DNA of 64,000 nt. Origin: Veillonellales bacterium (GTDB taxonomy: Bacteria > Bacillota > Negativicutes > JAAYSF01). The stretch covers positions 1 through 64,000 of the forward strand of contig JBDKTO010000074.1 of assembly GCA_039680175.1 (NCBI GenBank), read 5' to 3'. The position numbers were made by a program, and so were the translations under genes. Position 1 is the first letter of the stretch; each line of letters opens with the position of its first letter. The notes under the pieces are model-generated. The model was not told the origin of the DNA. It saw nothing but the letters and a program-made list of their open reading frames with translations, and did no database searches. Below, in pieces: positions 14,986 to 23,434 of this stretch.

Positions 14986-16236
14986 TTAGCGTCTGACGTT
15001 AGTATATATTTCTTTTACAATGTGGAACGAAATGGAGAGCAGCAGGAGAAAGCCAATTAGCAGGGTGAACTGAAGGGCTGCTTGTTCAATTCGCGTTAGC
15101 CAGGATGCGAATGTGTTTGCTGCTCCCGGATACAGCATCACCGGTACGCTGCCTATCTGGGCGAATTTTTGTGCCGGCCCCAAAAGCAGCATAGTAAGGA
15201 CTGCGGCAAGGGTGCCGTGCAACAGTCGGGCAATCATATACGGACTCATGCGAATTCCCGATTCGATTACAATGCTGGCAACCTGCCCGTGTACACATAG
15301 GCCGCTCCAGGCAATGATTGCACTGGCGATGGCTGCTTTTTCAATCAGCGGCGCATCCGCCTGACTGGCAGCCAGCGCACCTAAGTCGAGTTCGAAGAAA
15401 CCGCTGACCATTGCTGCTGCCAAATTGCTGTTAAAGCCAATAAAATTTAAAAAAGTAGCAAATACTGTATTTAACGAATCGGTAATGCCGGCTACCGAAA
15501 GGATTCGCAGGAATACGGAAAATATGATTATAAAGCCGCCAATAAGCAATATCGTATTGACTGAGTTTTTAACCGACTCTCCTAATAACTGTCCGATAGA
15601 ACGATTATCTTCTTTTCGTGCAGCATACAGGGAGTGGAAGGCGCGAAATACAATATTGCCGGTTTGTTTTTTTGAATTATCGCTATGGGTATCACGATTA
15701 CAGCCATGAAAGCGGAAGATAAGTCCGACGAGAAAACTGGAGAGGTAATGAGCTAAGGCAATAACCGCACCTAATTCCGGCATACCGAACATACCAACGG
15801 CTACGGCGCCAAACATAAATAAGGGATCCGCCGTATTGGTAAAGGAAAGCAATCGTTCTGCTTCGATTGAACTGCATAGCTTGTTTTTACGAAATTTACA
15901 GGTAATTACCGCATCCATCGGATAACCGGAGGCTAATCCCATAGACAGGGCGAAGGCACCGACACCGGGAACGTTGAACAGCGGCCGCATCAGCGGTTCC
16001 AATAACACGCCAATAAAATGAACTACTCCCAGTCCCATAAGAATTTCCGATAAGATAAAAAAAGGCAGCAGGGCAGGAAAAACCACCGTCCACCATAAAT
16101 TAAGTCCCATTATAGCCGAGTCAAATGCTTCTTTGGGATATTGAACCATTGCTATTGTTATCAATACGGTACTAAATGCTAGAAAATAAGTAATCATTTG
16201 TGAGCGATACTGCTTGCCTCTGCCCCAAATCCTCAT
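14986..16236 (-). CDS. ylbJ: Sporulation integral membrane protein YlbJ
   Basis: A 416-residue polytopic membrane protein of the nucleoside-recognition (Gate) family, with about eight to ten hydrophobic helices and the conserved FPALLPFFILSEILMGLG, SMGLASGYPMDAV and FTNTADPLFMFGAVAVG blocks. In Bacillus, YlbJ is made in the mother cell under sigma-E and is needed for spore coat/cortex integrity; its transported substrate is unknown. ATG follows AGGAGGAGG. A sigma-E-like promoter lies 83 bases upstream of the start. The neighbours coaD and the patatin gene (ylbK position) and tmcAL (ylbM position) match the Bacillus ylb order, with strand changes. Confidence 0.92.
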   Translation of the reverse strand: MRIWGRGKQYRSQMITYFLAFSTVLITIAMVQYPKEAFDSAIMGLNLWWTVVFPALLPFFILSEILMGLGVVHFIGVLLEPLMRPLFNVPGVGAFALSMGLASGYPMDAVITCKFRKNKLCSSIEAERLLSFTNTADPLFMFGAVAVGMFGMPELGAVIALAHYLSSFLVGLIFRFHGCNRDTHSDNSKKQTGNIVFRAFHSLYAARKEDNRSIGQLLGESVKNSVNTILLIGGFIIIFSVFLRILSVAGITDSLNTVFATFLNFIGFNSNLAAAMVSGFFELDLGALAASQADAPLIEKAAIASAIIAWSGLCVHGQVASIVIESGIRMSPYMIARLLHGTLAAVLTMLLLGPAQKFAQIGSVPVMLYPGAANTFASWLTRIEQAALQFTLLIGFLLLLSISFHIVKEIYTNVRR

Positions 16237-16318
16237 AGAATACCTCCTCCTCTATCGGCGGTTAAAAAGTGTGCTGATGGCATAGTAACGTTAATTGGGG
16301 ACGATCAGAGAATCATGT

Positions 16319-16351
16319 TACGTATGACTCATAAACAGGTTCATTTTATGC
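16319..16351 (-). promoter_or_regulatory. Sigma-E-like promoter of ylbJ
   Basis: On the minus strand GCATAAAA, 17-bp spacer, CATACGTA, compared with the sigma-E consensus GHATAnnT / CATACAnT. The predicted start is about 75 bases before the ylbJ ATG. It fits the known mother-cell expression of ylbJ in Bacillus. One mismatch in the -35 and one in the -10. Confidence 0.5.
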
Positions 16352-16432
16352 CGCAAGCATTATATATATATGAAAGGAGAAAGGTATTATAACTAAAAAC
16401 ATATCGGTCATATTGAACAAGGGAGTGGTGGT

Positions 16433-17263
16433 GTGCGTCTCCAAATAGGTTTAGCGCTTGGTTCCGGTGGATTGAGAGGGCTAGCCCATGTTGGTGTGCT
16501 TAAGGTCCTGGAAAGAGAAAAAATCAATATCGACTGTATTGCCGGCTGCAGCATTGGCAGTATGATTGGAGCGTTGTATTGCTCCGGACAGAAGCCGGAA
16601 ACAATTATAAAATTGGCAAAGCATTTAAAACCACGGTATTGGCTGGATTTTGTCATTCCTAAAATGGGAGTTGTTTCCGGGGAAAAAGTATTGAACACGG
16701 TTCGATTGTTAACGCAGAAAAAGAATTTTGCCGATCTGGACATTCCTCTGGCAGTTGTTGCTACGGAAATCAACCATGGCCGGGAAATCGTATTTACCGA
16801 AGGCGATCTTGCCCAGGCGGTACGAGCCAGTATTTCTGTACCCGGTATATTTGTACCCTGCCAGATTGATGACATGCTGCTGGTTGACGGGGCAGTGCTT
16901 GATCCCACGCCGATTGATGTGGCGCGCCGTATGGGAGCGGATATCGTGATTGCCGTTGATTTGGCCCACGCCGGTACTGTGTGCAGTATAACAAATATGT
17001 TTGATGTAATGATTCAATCCATTGATATTATGGAGCGTGAATTGTTTAAACATCATCAGTATCCGTGCGATGTATTGATTCGGCCGGAGGTGGCGCATAT
17101 ATCGCCAAGTTCTTTTCAATCCATTGATGAGTGCGTTGCTTTGGGGGAAAAAGCAGCGGAGGCAATGCTGCCGGAAATCAAACGTTTGATTGCGCTGGAA
17201 GCGACGGAATGTAGCGGGGCGAATGACGGAAATCCCACCCGCCTGCGGCCCAACGAGCCGTAG
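16433..17263 (+). CDS. Patatin-like phospholipase (RssA/YlbK type)
   Basis: A 276-residue serine acyl hydrolase. The oxyanion motif GSGGLRGLAHVGVL opens the protein, the nucleophile elbow is GCSIGS (Ser near 41), and the second dyad residue is the Asp in LLVDGAVLDPTP. No signal peptide, so it is a cytoplasmic or peripheral enzyme acting on lipids; substrate unknown. GTG start at 16433 after GGGAGTGGT. The gene occupies the ylbK position between ylbJ and tmcAL. Its last 86 bases overlap, tail to tail, the coding end of tmcAL, so the two mRNAs are complementary there. Confidence 0.88.
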   Translation: MRLQIGLALGSGGLRGLAHVGVLKVLEREKINIDCIAGCSIGSMIGALYCSGQKPETIIKLAKHLKPRYWLDFVIPKMGVVSGEKVLNTVRLLTQKKNFADLDIPLAVVATEINHGREIVFTEGDLAQAVRASISVPGIFVPCQIDDMLLVDGAVLDPTPIDVARRMGADIVIAVDLAHAGTVCSITNMFDVMIQSIDIMERELFKHHQYPCDVLIRPEVAHISPSSFQSIDECVALGEKAAEAMLPEIKRLIALEATECSGANDGNPTRLRPNEP

Positions 17264-18455
17264 GCAGTCCCAAAGCATAAACGTCACTGGCGAATATGTC
17301 TGCAGCCAGCATGCGCTGCAGCGGCGGCAGACTTTCACGGCAGCCGCGGAGCTGCTTACTGGTTAAGAAGGCTGCTGTTTTATTTATGATGGGAATGCTG
17401 GCCGTATCGTTTAGTGCTTTCAGTATGTGTCGGCCTTGTTGATTGAACGCCAATACGCGGGCATATAACGGGCCATTTTTATCGGCCAGACCGGCGTCCG
17501 TTTTCGTTAATCCCAGTAAAACGTGAATTACGCTGCGCTGCAGGCGAGTCATGGTGTAGCGCCTGCTTTTTAATAAGTAATAAAATTCCTGAATATTGCC
17601 GGCTTGCAGGGCACAATCGCGGATCCTATTTTCGAGACCTTCGCTGACATCAGGCAGCCGCCGTAAATCTTCCGGGGATAAGCTGCGCAATTTGTATAAA
17701 GCCATTTGCGAAAATAAATCGATAGTAACCGGGCCCCGCTGCTCTTTCAGTCGGGAGAGGATAAGTTCAAAACTGGTTTTAGGCAGTGCTGCCTGAAGCT
17801 TTTTATTCCCCGCAGGGCCGTTGGCGAGAAGCGCCTGCCGGATAGCGGCAGCACTGGCAAAAGGACTCGTAATTTCCTGATCGTGATAGCCTGACTGATG
17901 GCGGTCAATCATAATCGGCAGCAGATTCGGCGCATATTTTCGTATGGCCAGAAGATATTCAAAGGCCAAAATATTATTGGGAGAGCTTACTACAGCGGAG
18001 TCGACACCACATGATTTCTCAATGGTCCTTCCCAATGCTGCCGCATAGGGAGAGCCTGCTCGAAGCTGCCGGCGCAGTGCTGTATTGAATTGTGGGTGTT
18101 CTCTTGCCATGGTAATCTTTTCAAATTGTGCCTGATTTGCATTTTCGGCCCCAAAGCAGATCTTTTCTACAACTCCTAAAGAATTTAACAAGCGAACGGC
18201 TCCGGCCGCAAAAAACTGGGCACTGCGGACAGCAAACATTACCGGCAGTTCCAAGACTAAATCCACGCCGCCTTGTATGGCCATTTCGGCTCTGGTCCAT
18301 TTGTCGAGGATGGCCGGTTCGCCGCGTTGGACAAAGTTTCCGCTCATTACGCCGACGGCTGCCGAACAACCGGAGCGCTTTTTTGCTTGCTGTACATGCC
18401 ATTGATGCCCGTTGTGAAAAGGATTATATTCTACGATTAATCCCACAGCCTGCAT
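17178..18455 (-). CDS. tmcAL: tRNA(Met) cytidine acetate ligase
   Basis: ATP-dependent enzyme that activates acetate and acetylates C34 of elongator tRNA-Met (YlbM family). The 425-residue protein starts MQAVGLIVEYNPFHNGHQWH with the nucleotidyltransferase HxGH motif, followed by GVMSGNFVQRGEPAI and DLVLELPVMFAVRSAQFFA, both typical. Length is near the usual 400-415. It lies divergent from ackA, whose acetyl metabolism supplies acetate, though a functional link is only suggestive. The C-terminal 28 codons overlap the patatin gene on the other strand. Confidence 0.92.
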   Translation of the reverse strand: MQAVGLIVEYNPFHNGHQWHVQQAKKRSGCSAAVGVMSGNFVQRGEPAILDKWTRAEMAIQGGVDLVLELPVMFAVRSAQFFAAGAVRLLNSLGVVEKICFGAENANQAQFEKITMAREHPQFNTALRRQLRAGSPYAAALGRTIEKSCGVDSAVVSSPNNILAFEYLLAIRKYAPNLLPIMIDRHQSGYHDQEITSPFASAAAIRQALLANGPAGNKKLQAALPKTSFELILSRLKEQRGPVTIDLFSQMALYKLRSLSPEDLRRLPDVSEGLENRIRDCALQAGNIQEFYYLLKSRRYTMTRLQRSVIHVLLGLTKTDAGLADKNGPLYARVLAFNQQGRHILKALNDTASIPIINKTAAFLTSKQLRGCRESLPPLQRMLAADIFASDVYALGLPTARWAAGGWDFRHSPRYIPSLPAQSNV

Positions 18456-18676
18456 GCTTGATCTCCTTTGCTAATAAATTTTTGTAAACTCTGGCAGTAA
18501 TTTCGGGGAAAATATTGTTTATCCTGCATAATTACCGCCGAACAGTATTTTTTAAATAATAGTTCTGCTGAATTGCAGGGAATACAGTATTGGTGTTGAA
18601 TAATAAACAAAATGTATGGTCCAAGGACTGTAAAATATAAATACATAATAACAGGTTAGGTTAAGGAGGATTTAGG

Positions 18677-19873
18677 GTGAAGGTTTTAGTGGTAAATTGT
18701 GGCAGCTCGTCTCTTAAGTATCAACTGTTTGACATGACAGATGAATCTGTGTTAGCGAAAGGACTCGTGGAACGAATTGGCATTGAGGGTTCAGTTTTAA
18801 CCCATCAGCCCAGTGGCAAAGAAAAAACCGTAGTTAAAGCGGATATCAAAAATCATAGTATCGCTATTAAACTCGTGGTAGACGCCTTAATGGACGCCAA
18901 GCACGGTGTGATTAGCAGCATGAAAGAAATTGCCGCCGTTGGTCACCGTGTAGTTCACGGAGCCGAAGAATTTGCTGATTCTGTTCTTATTACGCCGGCA
19001 GTTATGGCCGCTTTGGAAAAATGCATTGAGATGGCTCCATTACATAATCCGCCTAATATTCTTGGCGTGAATGCTTGTGCAGAACTTATGCCCGGAGTTC
19101 CTCAGGTTGGAGTTTTTGATACTGCTTTCCATCAAACTATGCCGCCAAAAGCGTATATTTATGGCTTGCCTTACGAAGTTTATGAAAAATATGGGATAAG
19201 ACGCTACGGATTCCATGGCACATCCCATCGCTTTGTCTCTCAGTCTGTGGCGAAAATGATGGGGCGGGATATTTCTAATTTGAAGATCATTACCTGTCAT
19301 CTTGGTAACGGCTCCAGTATTGCGGCTGTCAAAAATGGTAAGTGCATTGATACCAGCATGGGACTTACTCCGCTGGAAGGCTTGGTAATGGGTACTCGCT
19401 GCGGTGATTTAGATCCGGCCATTCTGCCGCTGTTGATGAAAAAAGAAAATATGACGGCCGCTCAAATTGATTCCTATATAAATAAAAAGTCCGGTGTTCT
19501 GGGGGTATCCGGAGTATCCAGTGATTTCCGCGATATCGAAGCTGCCGCTGATAAAGGTAATAAAAGGGCGCAGCTGGCGTTAGACGTGTTTGCTTATAGA
19601 GTATTAAAATATATAGGAAGCTATGCTGCCGCGATGAATGGTGTGGATGCTATTGTATTTACTGCCGGGCTGGGTGAAAATTCAATCAGTATGCGGGCAA
19701 AAATTTGTGAAGGGCTGGACTACCTCGGTACCAAAATAGATGACCAAAAGAATAATATCCGGGGAAAAGCTCAGGAAATTAGTGTTGACGGGGCAAAAGT
19801 TAAATTGTTTGTCATTCCAACGAATGAAGAACTGATGATTGCCCGCGACACGAAAATGATTTGTCATCTGTAA
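18677..19873 (+). CDS. ackA: Acetate kinase
   Basis: Acetyl phosphate + ADP to acetate + ATP, the substrate-level phosphorylation step of anaerobic fermentation or acetogenesis. The 398-residue ASKHA-fold protein shows [16 protein letters not shown] at the N terminus, [56 protein letters not shown] and [10 protein letters not shown], all family signatures with catalytic Arg/His/Glu positions present. GTG start at 18677 after AGGAGGATT. No pta adjoins. About 220 bp separate it from tmcAL; I see no convincing promoter there. Confidence 0.97.
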   Translation: MKVLVVNCGSSSLKYQLFDMTDESVLAKGLVERIGIEGSVLTHQPSGKEKTVVKADIKNHSIAIKLVVDALMDAKHGVISSMKEIAAVGHRVVHGAEEFADSVLITPAVMAALEKCIEMAPLHNPPNILGVNACAELMPGVPQVGVFDTAFHQTMPPKAYIYGLPYEVYEKYGIRRYGFHGTSHRFVSQSVAKMMGRDISNLKIITCHLGNGSSIAAVKNGKCIDTSMGLTPLEGLVMGTRCGDLDPAILPLLMKKENMTAAQIDSYINKKSGVLGVSGVSSDFRDIEAAADKGNKRAQLALDVFAYRVLKYIGSYAAAMNGVDAIVFTAGLGENSISMRAKICEGLDYLGTKIDDQKNNIRGKAQEISVDGAKVKLFVIPTNEELMIARDTKMICHL

Positions 19874-19923
19874 GCCTGCCGCTTACAACCATAGTAAAGA
19901 GTATGCTTCTATCACCGGATTTC

Positions 19924-19952
19924 TTGACAAAGCTTAATAGTGCCGCTATAAT
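19924..19952 (+). promoter_or_regulatory. Perfect sigma-A promoter for the yceD-rpmF unit
   Basis: TTGACA (19924-19929), exactly 17 bp, TATAAT (19947-19952); 22 bases further is the ATG of the DUF177 gene. Confidence 0.92.
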
Positions 19953-19973
19953 AGATGAAGGCTGAGGTGGAAA

Positions 19974-20480
19974 ATGATGATAATTAATGTTTTTGAGGCT
20001 CAAAATGCTGCGGGTACCTTGAGAACCTTTCATTTCATTACTTCTACTAAAGAATTGGCTTTAGATGACGACCAACCGGGAGTCAATACCCCTGTTTCCG
20101 TTTCGGGAACAGTTATGGCTAACGGTAGTGGATTAGAGATTTCCGGTGTTATTGAAACCATCGGCGCATATCAGTGTGACCGCTGTCTGGAGAATTATAC
20201 TGTGCCGCTGAAGATTCCTTTTGCGGAAACGTATCGGGAAGGCGATAAAGCCGAGGCGGATACTTCGGATAGTAGTTATTTTCAGGGGGACGAAATTGAT
20301 ATTAGCGAACTTGTACGTGAAAGTATATTGTTGGCCCAACCGTTAAAAAAACTTTGCAGCGAAAACTGTAAGGGGTTGTGTCCCCAGTGCGGTACGAATT
20401 TGAACCTTGCGAAATGCACGTGCGAGCGGAGTGTTATTGATCCGCGACTTGCGGCATTACAGCAGCTTTTGCCTAAATAG
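19974..20480 (+). CDS. yceD: DUF177/YceD family protein
   Basis: A 168-residue cytoplasmic protein of the DUF177 family, almost always encoded just before rpmF. It has paired cysteine motifs: CDRC in the middle and CSENCKGLCPQCGTNL...CTC at the C terminus, consistent with a metal-binding knuckle. In plants and bacteria the family has been tied to 23S rRNA accumulation, so a role in 50S assembly is likely but unproven here. Either of two adjacent ATGs (19974, 19977) may be used after GAGGTGG. Transcribed from the consensus promoter just upstream, with rpmF 43 bp behind. Confidence 0.9.
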   Translation: MMIINVFEAQNAAGTLRTFHFITSTKELALDDDQPGVNTPVSVSGTVMANGSGLEISGVIETIGAYQCDRCLENYTVPLKIPFAETYREGDKAEADTSDSSYFQGDEIDISELVRESILLAQPLKKLCSENCKGLCPQCGTNLNLAKCTCERSVIDPRLAALQQLLPK

Positions 20481-20523
20481 GTATATGTATTTTTGTATTT
20501 GTTTTTAAGGAGGTGTGTACTAT

Positions 20524-20700
20524 ATGGCAGTACCAAAGCGTAAAATGTCTAAGGCTCGTCGTGACAAGCGTCGGGCAAATTGGAAATTAACGGTACCCGG
20601 TTTTATTGTCTGTCCTCAATGTCACGAGTTAAAAATGCCGCACCGCGTATGTCCGGAATGTGGTTATTATAACGGCAAGGAAGTTGTAAAAGCAGAATAA
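20524..20700 (+). CDS. rpmF: 50S ribosomal protein L32
   Basis: 58 residues with the canonical opening [22 protein letters not shown] cut here as a basic N-terminal tail of about 25 residues, then a zinc ribbon CPQC...CPECGYY with all four cysteines. ATG at 20524 is preceded by AAGGAGGTG; the frame is open three codons further upstream but over that site. The four-Cys form (zinc-binding) is kept. Followed by a terminator. Confidence 0.97.
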   Translation: MAVPKRKMSKARRDKRRANWKLTVPGFIVCPQCHELKMPHRVCPECGYYNGKEVVKAE

Positions 20701-20713
20701 TATACAAAAGTGT

Positions 20714-20760
20714 GAGCAAGATAAGAGTCGATAAACTTTTATTTTGCTCCTTTTGTTTTT
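20714..20760 (+). terminator. Terminator after rpmF
   Basis: GAGCAAGATAAGAG (20714-20727) pairs with CTTTTATTTTGCTC (20736-20749) through 14 pairs including two G-T, followed by TTTTGTTTTTT. Confidence 0.85.
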
Positions 20761-20762
20761 TC

Positions 20763-20791
20763 TTGTGTTTTTAGTTGCGACTGGTTATAAT
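20763..20791 (+). promoter_or_regulatory. Sigma-A promoter of the fapR-plsX-fab operon
   Basis: TTGTGT (20763-20768), 17-bp spacer, TATAAT (20786-20791). Directly after the rpmF terminator and about 50 bp before fapR. Confidence 0.75.
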
Positions 20792-20808
20792 AAATACTAT
20801 CAACTGAT

Positions 20809-20830
20809 ATTAGTACTAGCTGATAAAACT
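20809..20830 (+). promoter_or_regulatory. Candidate FapR operator
   Basis: TATTAGTACTAGCTGATAAA resembles the FapR box (TTAGTACCNNNTACTAA type): the left half TTAGTA is exact and the right half is weaker. It overlaps the predicted transcription start (about 20798 onward), where bound FapR would block its own operon, and malonyl-CoA would release it. Confidence 0.5.
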
Positions 20831-20840
20831 AGGTGATGGT

Positions 20841-21398
20841 ATGGTACGCGTTCACAAAAAAATAAGACAGGATATTTTAAAGGAGAAACTGCGCAGCAGT
20901 CCGTTCCTGCGGGATGAGGAACTTGCTGTACAGCTCCATGTCAGCGTTCAAACCATCCGCCTGGATCGTTTAGAGCTTGGAATACCCGAATTGCGGGAAC
21001 GGACTAAGCAAATGGCGGAGAATGCGCAAACAAAGTTGAAAGCCATTGCCGGTGGCGATGTAATTGGTGAATTAATTGATTTGGAATTAGGTAAAACAGG
21101 GATTTCAATTATGACGATTACACCCGATATGGTCTTTGAAAAGACGCAGGTAGCACGCGGGCATTATGTTTTTTCCCAAGCCAATTCTTTGGCCGTTGCG
21201 GTGATCGATGCTCCGATAGCCGTAACCGGTGTGGCTAATATTAAATATAAAATTCCGGTGTGTATTGGCGATAAACTCGTTGCGAAAGCGGAAATAGTGA
21301 AAAAAAGAGGCAATAAATATTTTATTTGGGTTAAAACTAGAAATGATCGGCAAGAGGTTTTTCGTGCTAAATTTATAATGGTTTCGTTGGAACAATGA
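20841..21398 (+). CDS. fapR: Transcription factor FapR (fatty-acid and phospholipid repressor)
   Basis: A 185-residue repressor with an N-terminal winged-type HTH (about 1-60; [23 protein letters not shown]) and a C-terminal hotdog domain (about 75-180) that binds malonyl-CoA. The start [10 protein letters not shown] and the linker helix are typical. It controls fab and pls genes in Firmicutes. It heads a run of plsX, fabH, fabK, fabD, fabG, acpP, and a candidate operator lies just downstream of its promoter, so autoregulation is likely. Confidence 0.94.
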   Translation: MVRVHKKIRQDILKEKLRSSPFLRDEELAVQLHVSVQTIRLDRLELGIPELRERTKQMAENAQTKLKAIAGGDVIGELIDLELGKTGISIMTITPDMVFEKTQVARGHYVFSQANSLAVAVIDAPIAVTGVANIKYKIPVCIGDKLVAKAEIVKKRGNKYFIWVKTRNDRQEVFRAKFIMVSLEQ

Positions 21399-21411
21399 GG
21401 GGAGATATTTG

Positions 21412-22428
21412 ATGAAGGTTGCCGTTGATGCCATGGGTGGGGACTATGCACCGCTGGAAGTGGTTTTGGGAGCAATCGAAGCTGCTGCAAAGTATCAATG
21501 TGAAATCGTTTTAGTAGGTGACCAGGAGAAAATTGCACAGGTTCTTATGCGATATGGAGAAGCTAAGAATTCTAAAATCAGTATTCACCATGCCAGTGAA
21601 GTCATTGAAATGCATGAGCATCCCGGTGCGGCAGTTCGTAAAAAGAAAGACGCATCCGTTGTTGTGGCCACTAAATTAGTAAAAGAAGGCAGCTGTGATG
21701 CCGTTGTTTCAGCCGGCAGTACAGGAGCAGCTGCAGCTGCGGCTTTGTTCGGTTTAGGACGCATTAAAGGAATTGAAAGGCCGACAATTGCTACGCCGAT
21801 TCCCAATCTTACCGGCACGACGGTAGTGCTGGATTCCGGCGCAAATGTGGATAGCAAGCCGAAACATTTGGTGCAGAGTGCGATCATGGGTTCAATATAT
21901 GCGGAATATGTGCTGGGTATACATAATCCCCGGATGGGATTATTAAATATTGGCGAAGAAGAAACAAAAGGCAATGAACAAGCATTAAATACTTTTCCTT
22001 TGCTACAGCAATTAAAAACTGTTCACTTTATTGGGAACGTAGAAGGACGGGATATTCCTAAGGGATCTGTCGATGTCGTTGTTTGCGACGGTTTTGTTGG
22101 CAATGTGGTATTGAAATTCGGTGAAGGCCTTGCCAGTGCAATTATGCAGTTAGTAAAAACCGAGATCAAAAGCAGCGGTTTCTTTACCAAGCTGGCTTCG
22201 ATGATGGTTCTGCCTGCATTGCGGCGACTGAAAAAGAAGCTGGATCCGGCGGAATATGGCGGCGCTCCTTTGCTGGGAGTTGATGGCGGATTTATTATTT
22301 GCCACGGCAGTTCCAAGGCAAAAGCAATTAAAAATGCTATACGGGTTGCAAATGAGTTTACTGAAAAAAGAGTTGTTGCACATATTCGGGAAAATATAGC
22401 AAAGGAGGATGTCCTCAATAATGAATGA
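21412..22428 (+). CDS. plsX: Phosphate acyltransferase PlsX
   Basis: Converts acyl-ACP and phosphate to acyl-phosphate for phospholipid synthesis by PlsY. The 338-residue protein starts MKVAVDAMGGDYAPLEVV, with SAGSTGAAAAAAL, LDSGANVDSKP and VVVCDGFVGNVVLKFGEG, all family marks. ATG at 21412 after GAGGGGAGA; a TTG directly before it is less likely. Its stop overlaps the fabH start region by 8 bp, indicating translational coupling. Confidence 0.96.
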   Translation: MKVAVDAMGGDYAPLEVVLGAIEAAAKYQCEIVLVGDQEKIAQVLMRYGEAKNSKISIHHASEVIEMHEHPGAAVRKKKDASVVVATKLVKEGSCDAVVSAGSTGAAAAAALFGLGRIKGIERPTIATPIPNLTGTTVVLDSGANVDSKPKHLVQSAIMGSIYAEYVLGIHNPRMGLLNIGEEETKGNEQALNTFPLLQQLKTVHFIGNVEGRDIPKGSVDVVVCDGFVGNVVLKFGEGLASAIMQLVKTEIKSSGFFTKLASMMVLPALRRLKKKLDPAEYGGAPLLGVDGGFIICHGSSKAKAIKNAIRVANEFTEKRVVAHIRENIAKEDVLNNE

Positions 22429-23434
22429 GAATAAAGCAGTCGGTATTATCGGGCTAGGATATTGCGTACCGGAAAAGGTAGTGACAAATCAGGATTTAGA
22501 AAAAATGGTGGATACATCCGACCAATGGATTGTTGATCGTACAGGAATTAAAGAACGCCGTATTGCCGGACCGGAAACAGCAACTTCCGACCTGGCAGTA
22601 TGCGCTGCGCAAAAAGCGCTGGAAGATGCGGGAGTTACAGCCGATGAACTTGATCTTATCATTGTAGGCACTGCTACGCCGGATATGGCTTTCCCCTCGG
22701 TCGCCTGTATTATTCAAGATAAAATAAAGGCTTCCCATGCGGCGGCTTTTGACTTAACGGCCGGCTGTTCCGGATTTGTTTATAGTCTGGTGGTCGGCGG
22801 CCAATTTGTTCAAACAGGACTTTATCAGAAGGTATTAGTAATCGGGGCTGAAACTATTTCTAAAATTATCGACTGGACCGACCGTAATACCTGCGTACTG
22901 TTTGGTGATGGCGCGGGGGCGGCAGTGATAGGCATTGTCGAATCCGGTTATGGTATTTTAGGGATAGAATTGGGGGCCGAAGGTGCCGGTGGTGAGTTTT
23001 TAAAACTTCCGGCCGGCGGCTCCAGACTGCCTGCTTCTGATCAAACGGTTTCCCAAAAGAAGCATTTTGTCCATATGGCAGGGAACGAAGTGTTTAAATT
23101 TGCCATTAGGGTCATGGGCGAGGCTGCTTTAAAAGCATTGAAAAATGCCGGTTTAAGCCACAAAGACATTGATTGCTTAATTCCCCATCAGGCCAATATT
23201 CGAATTATCCAATCGGCGGCTAAACGATTAAAGCTTTCTATGGAAAAAGTATTTGTTAACGTAGAAAAATACGGAAATACTTCCGCTGCATCCATTCCTA
23301 TTGCATTAAAAGAAGCAGTTGATGCCGGAAAAATTAAAAAAGGAGATATTGTAGAACTTGTGGGATTTGGCGCAGGCTTAACTTGGGCCGCCTGCGTTAT
23401 AAAATGGAGCAGGGAGGATAAAACTATTGTTTAA
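22421..23434 (+). CDS. fabH: 3-oxoacyl-ACP synthase III (KAS III)
   Basis: Initiates fatty-acid synthesis by condensing acyl-CoA with malonyl-ACP. The 337-residue thiolase-fold enzyme has the Cys-His-Asn triad: Cys116 in LTAGCSGFV, His in LIPHQANIRI (about 247) and Asn in KYGNTSAASIP (about 277). The ATG at 22421 is preferred because AAAGGAGG precedes it by about 11 bases; an earlier ATG at 22409 abuts that site. It overlaps plsX by 8 bp and fabK by 8 bp. Confidence 0.96.
   Translation: MNENKAVGIIGLGYCVPEKVVTNQDLEKMVDTSDQWIVDRTGIKERRIAGPETATSDLAVCAAQKALEDAGVTADELDLIIVGTATPDMAFPSVACIIQDKIKASHAAAFDLTAGCSGFVYSLVVGGQFVQTGLYQKVLVIGAETISKIIDWTDRNTCVLFGDGAGAAVIGIVESGYGILGIELGAEGAGGEFLKLPAGGSRLPASDQTVSQKKHFVHMAGNEVFKFAIRVMGEAALKALKNAGLSHKDIDCLIPHQANIRIIQSAAKRLKLSMEKVFVNVEKYGNTSAASIPIALKEAVDAGKIKKGDIVELVGFGAGLTWAACVIKWSREDKTIV

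Noticed and set aside
18456-18676. Promoter pair between tmcAL and ackA
   Set aside because: Several A/T-rich -10-like boxes exist, but none has a -35 box at a proper distance.
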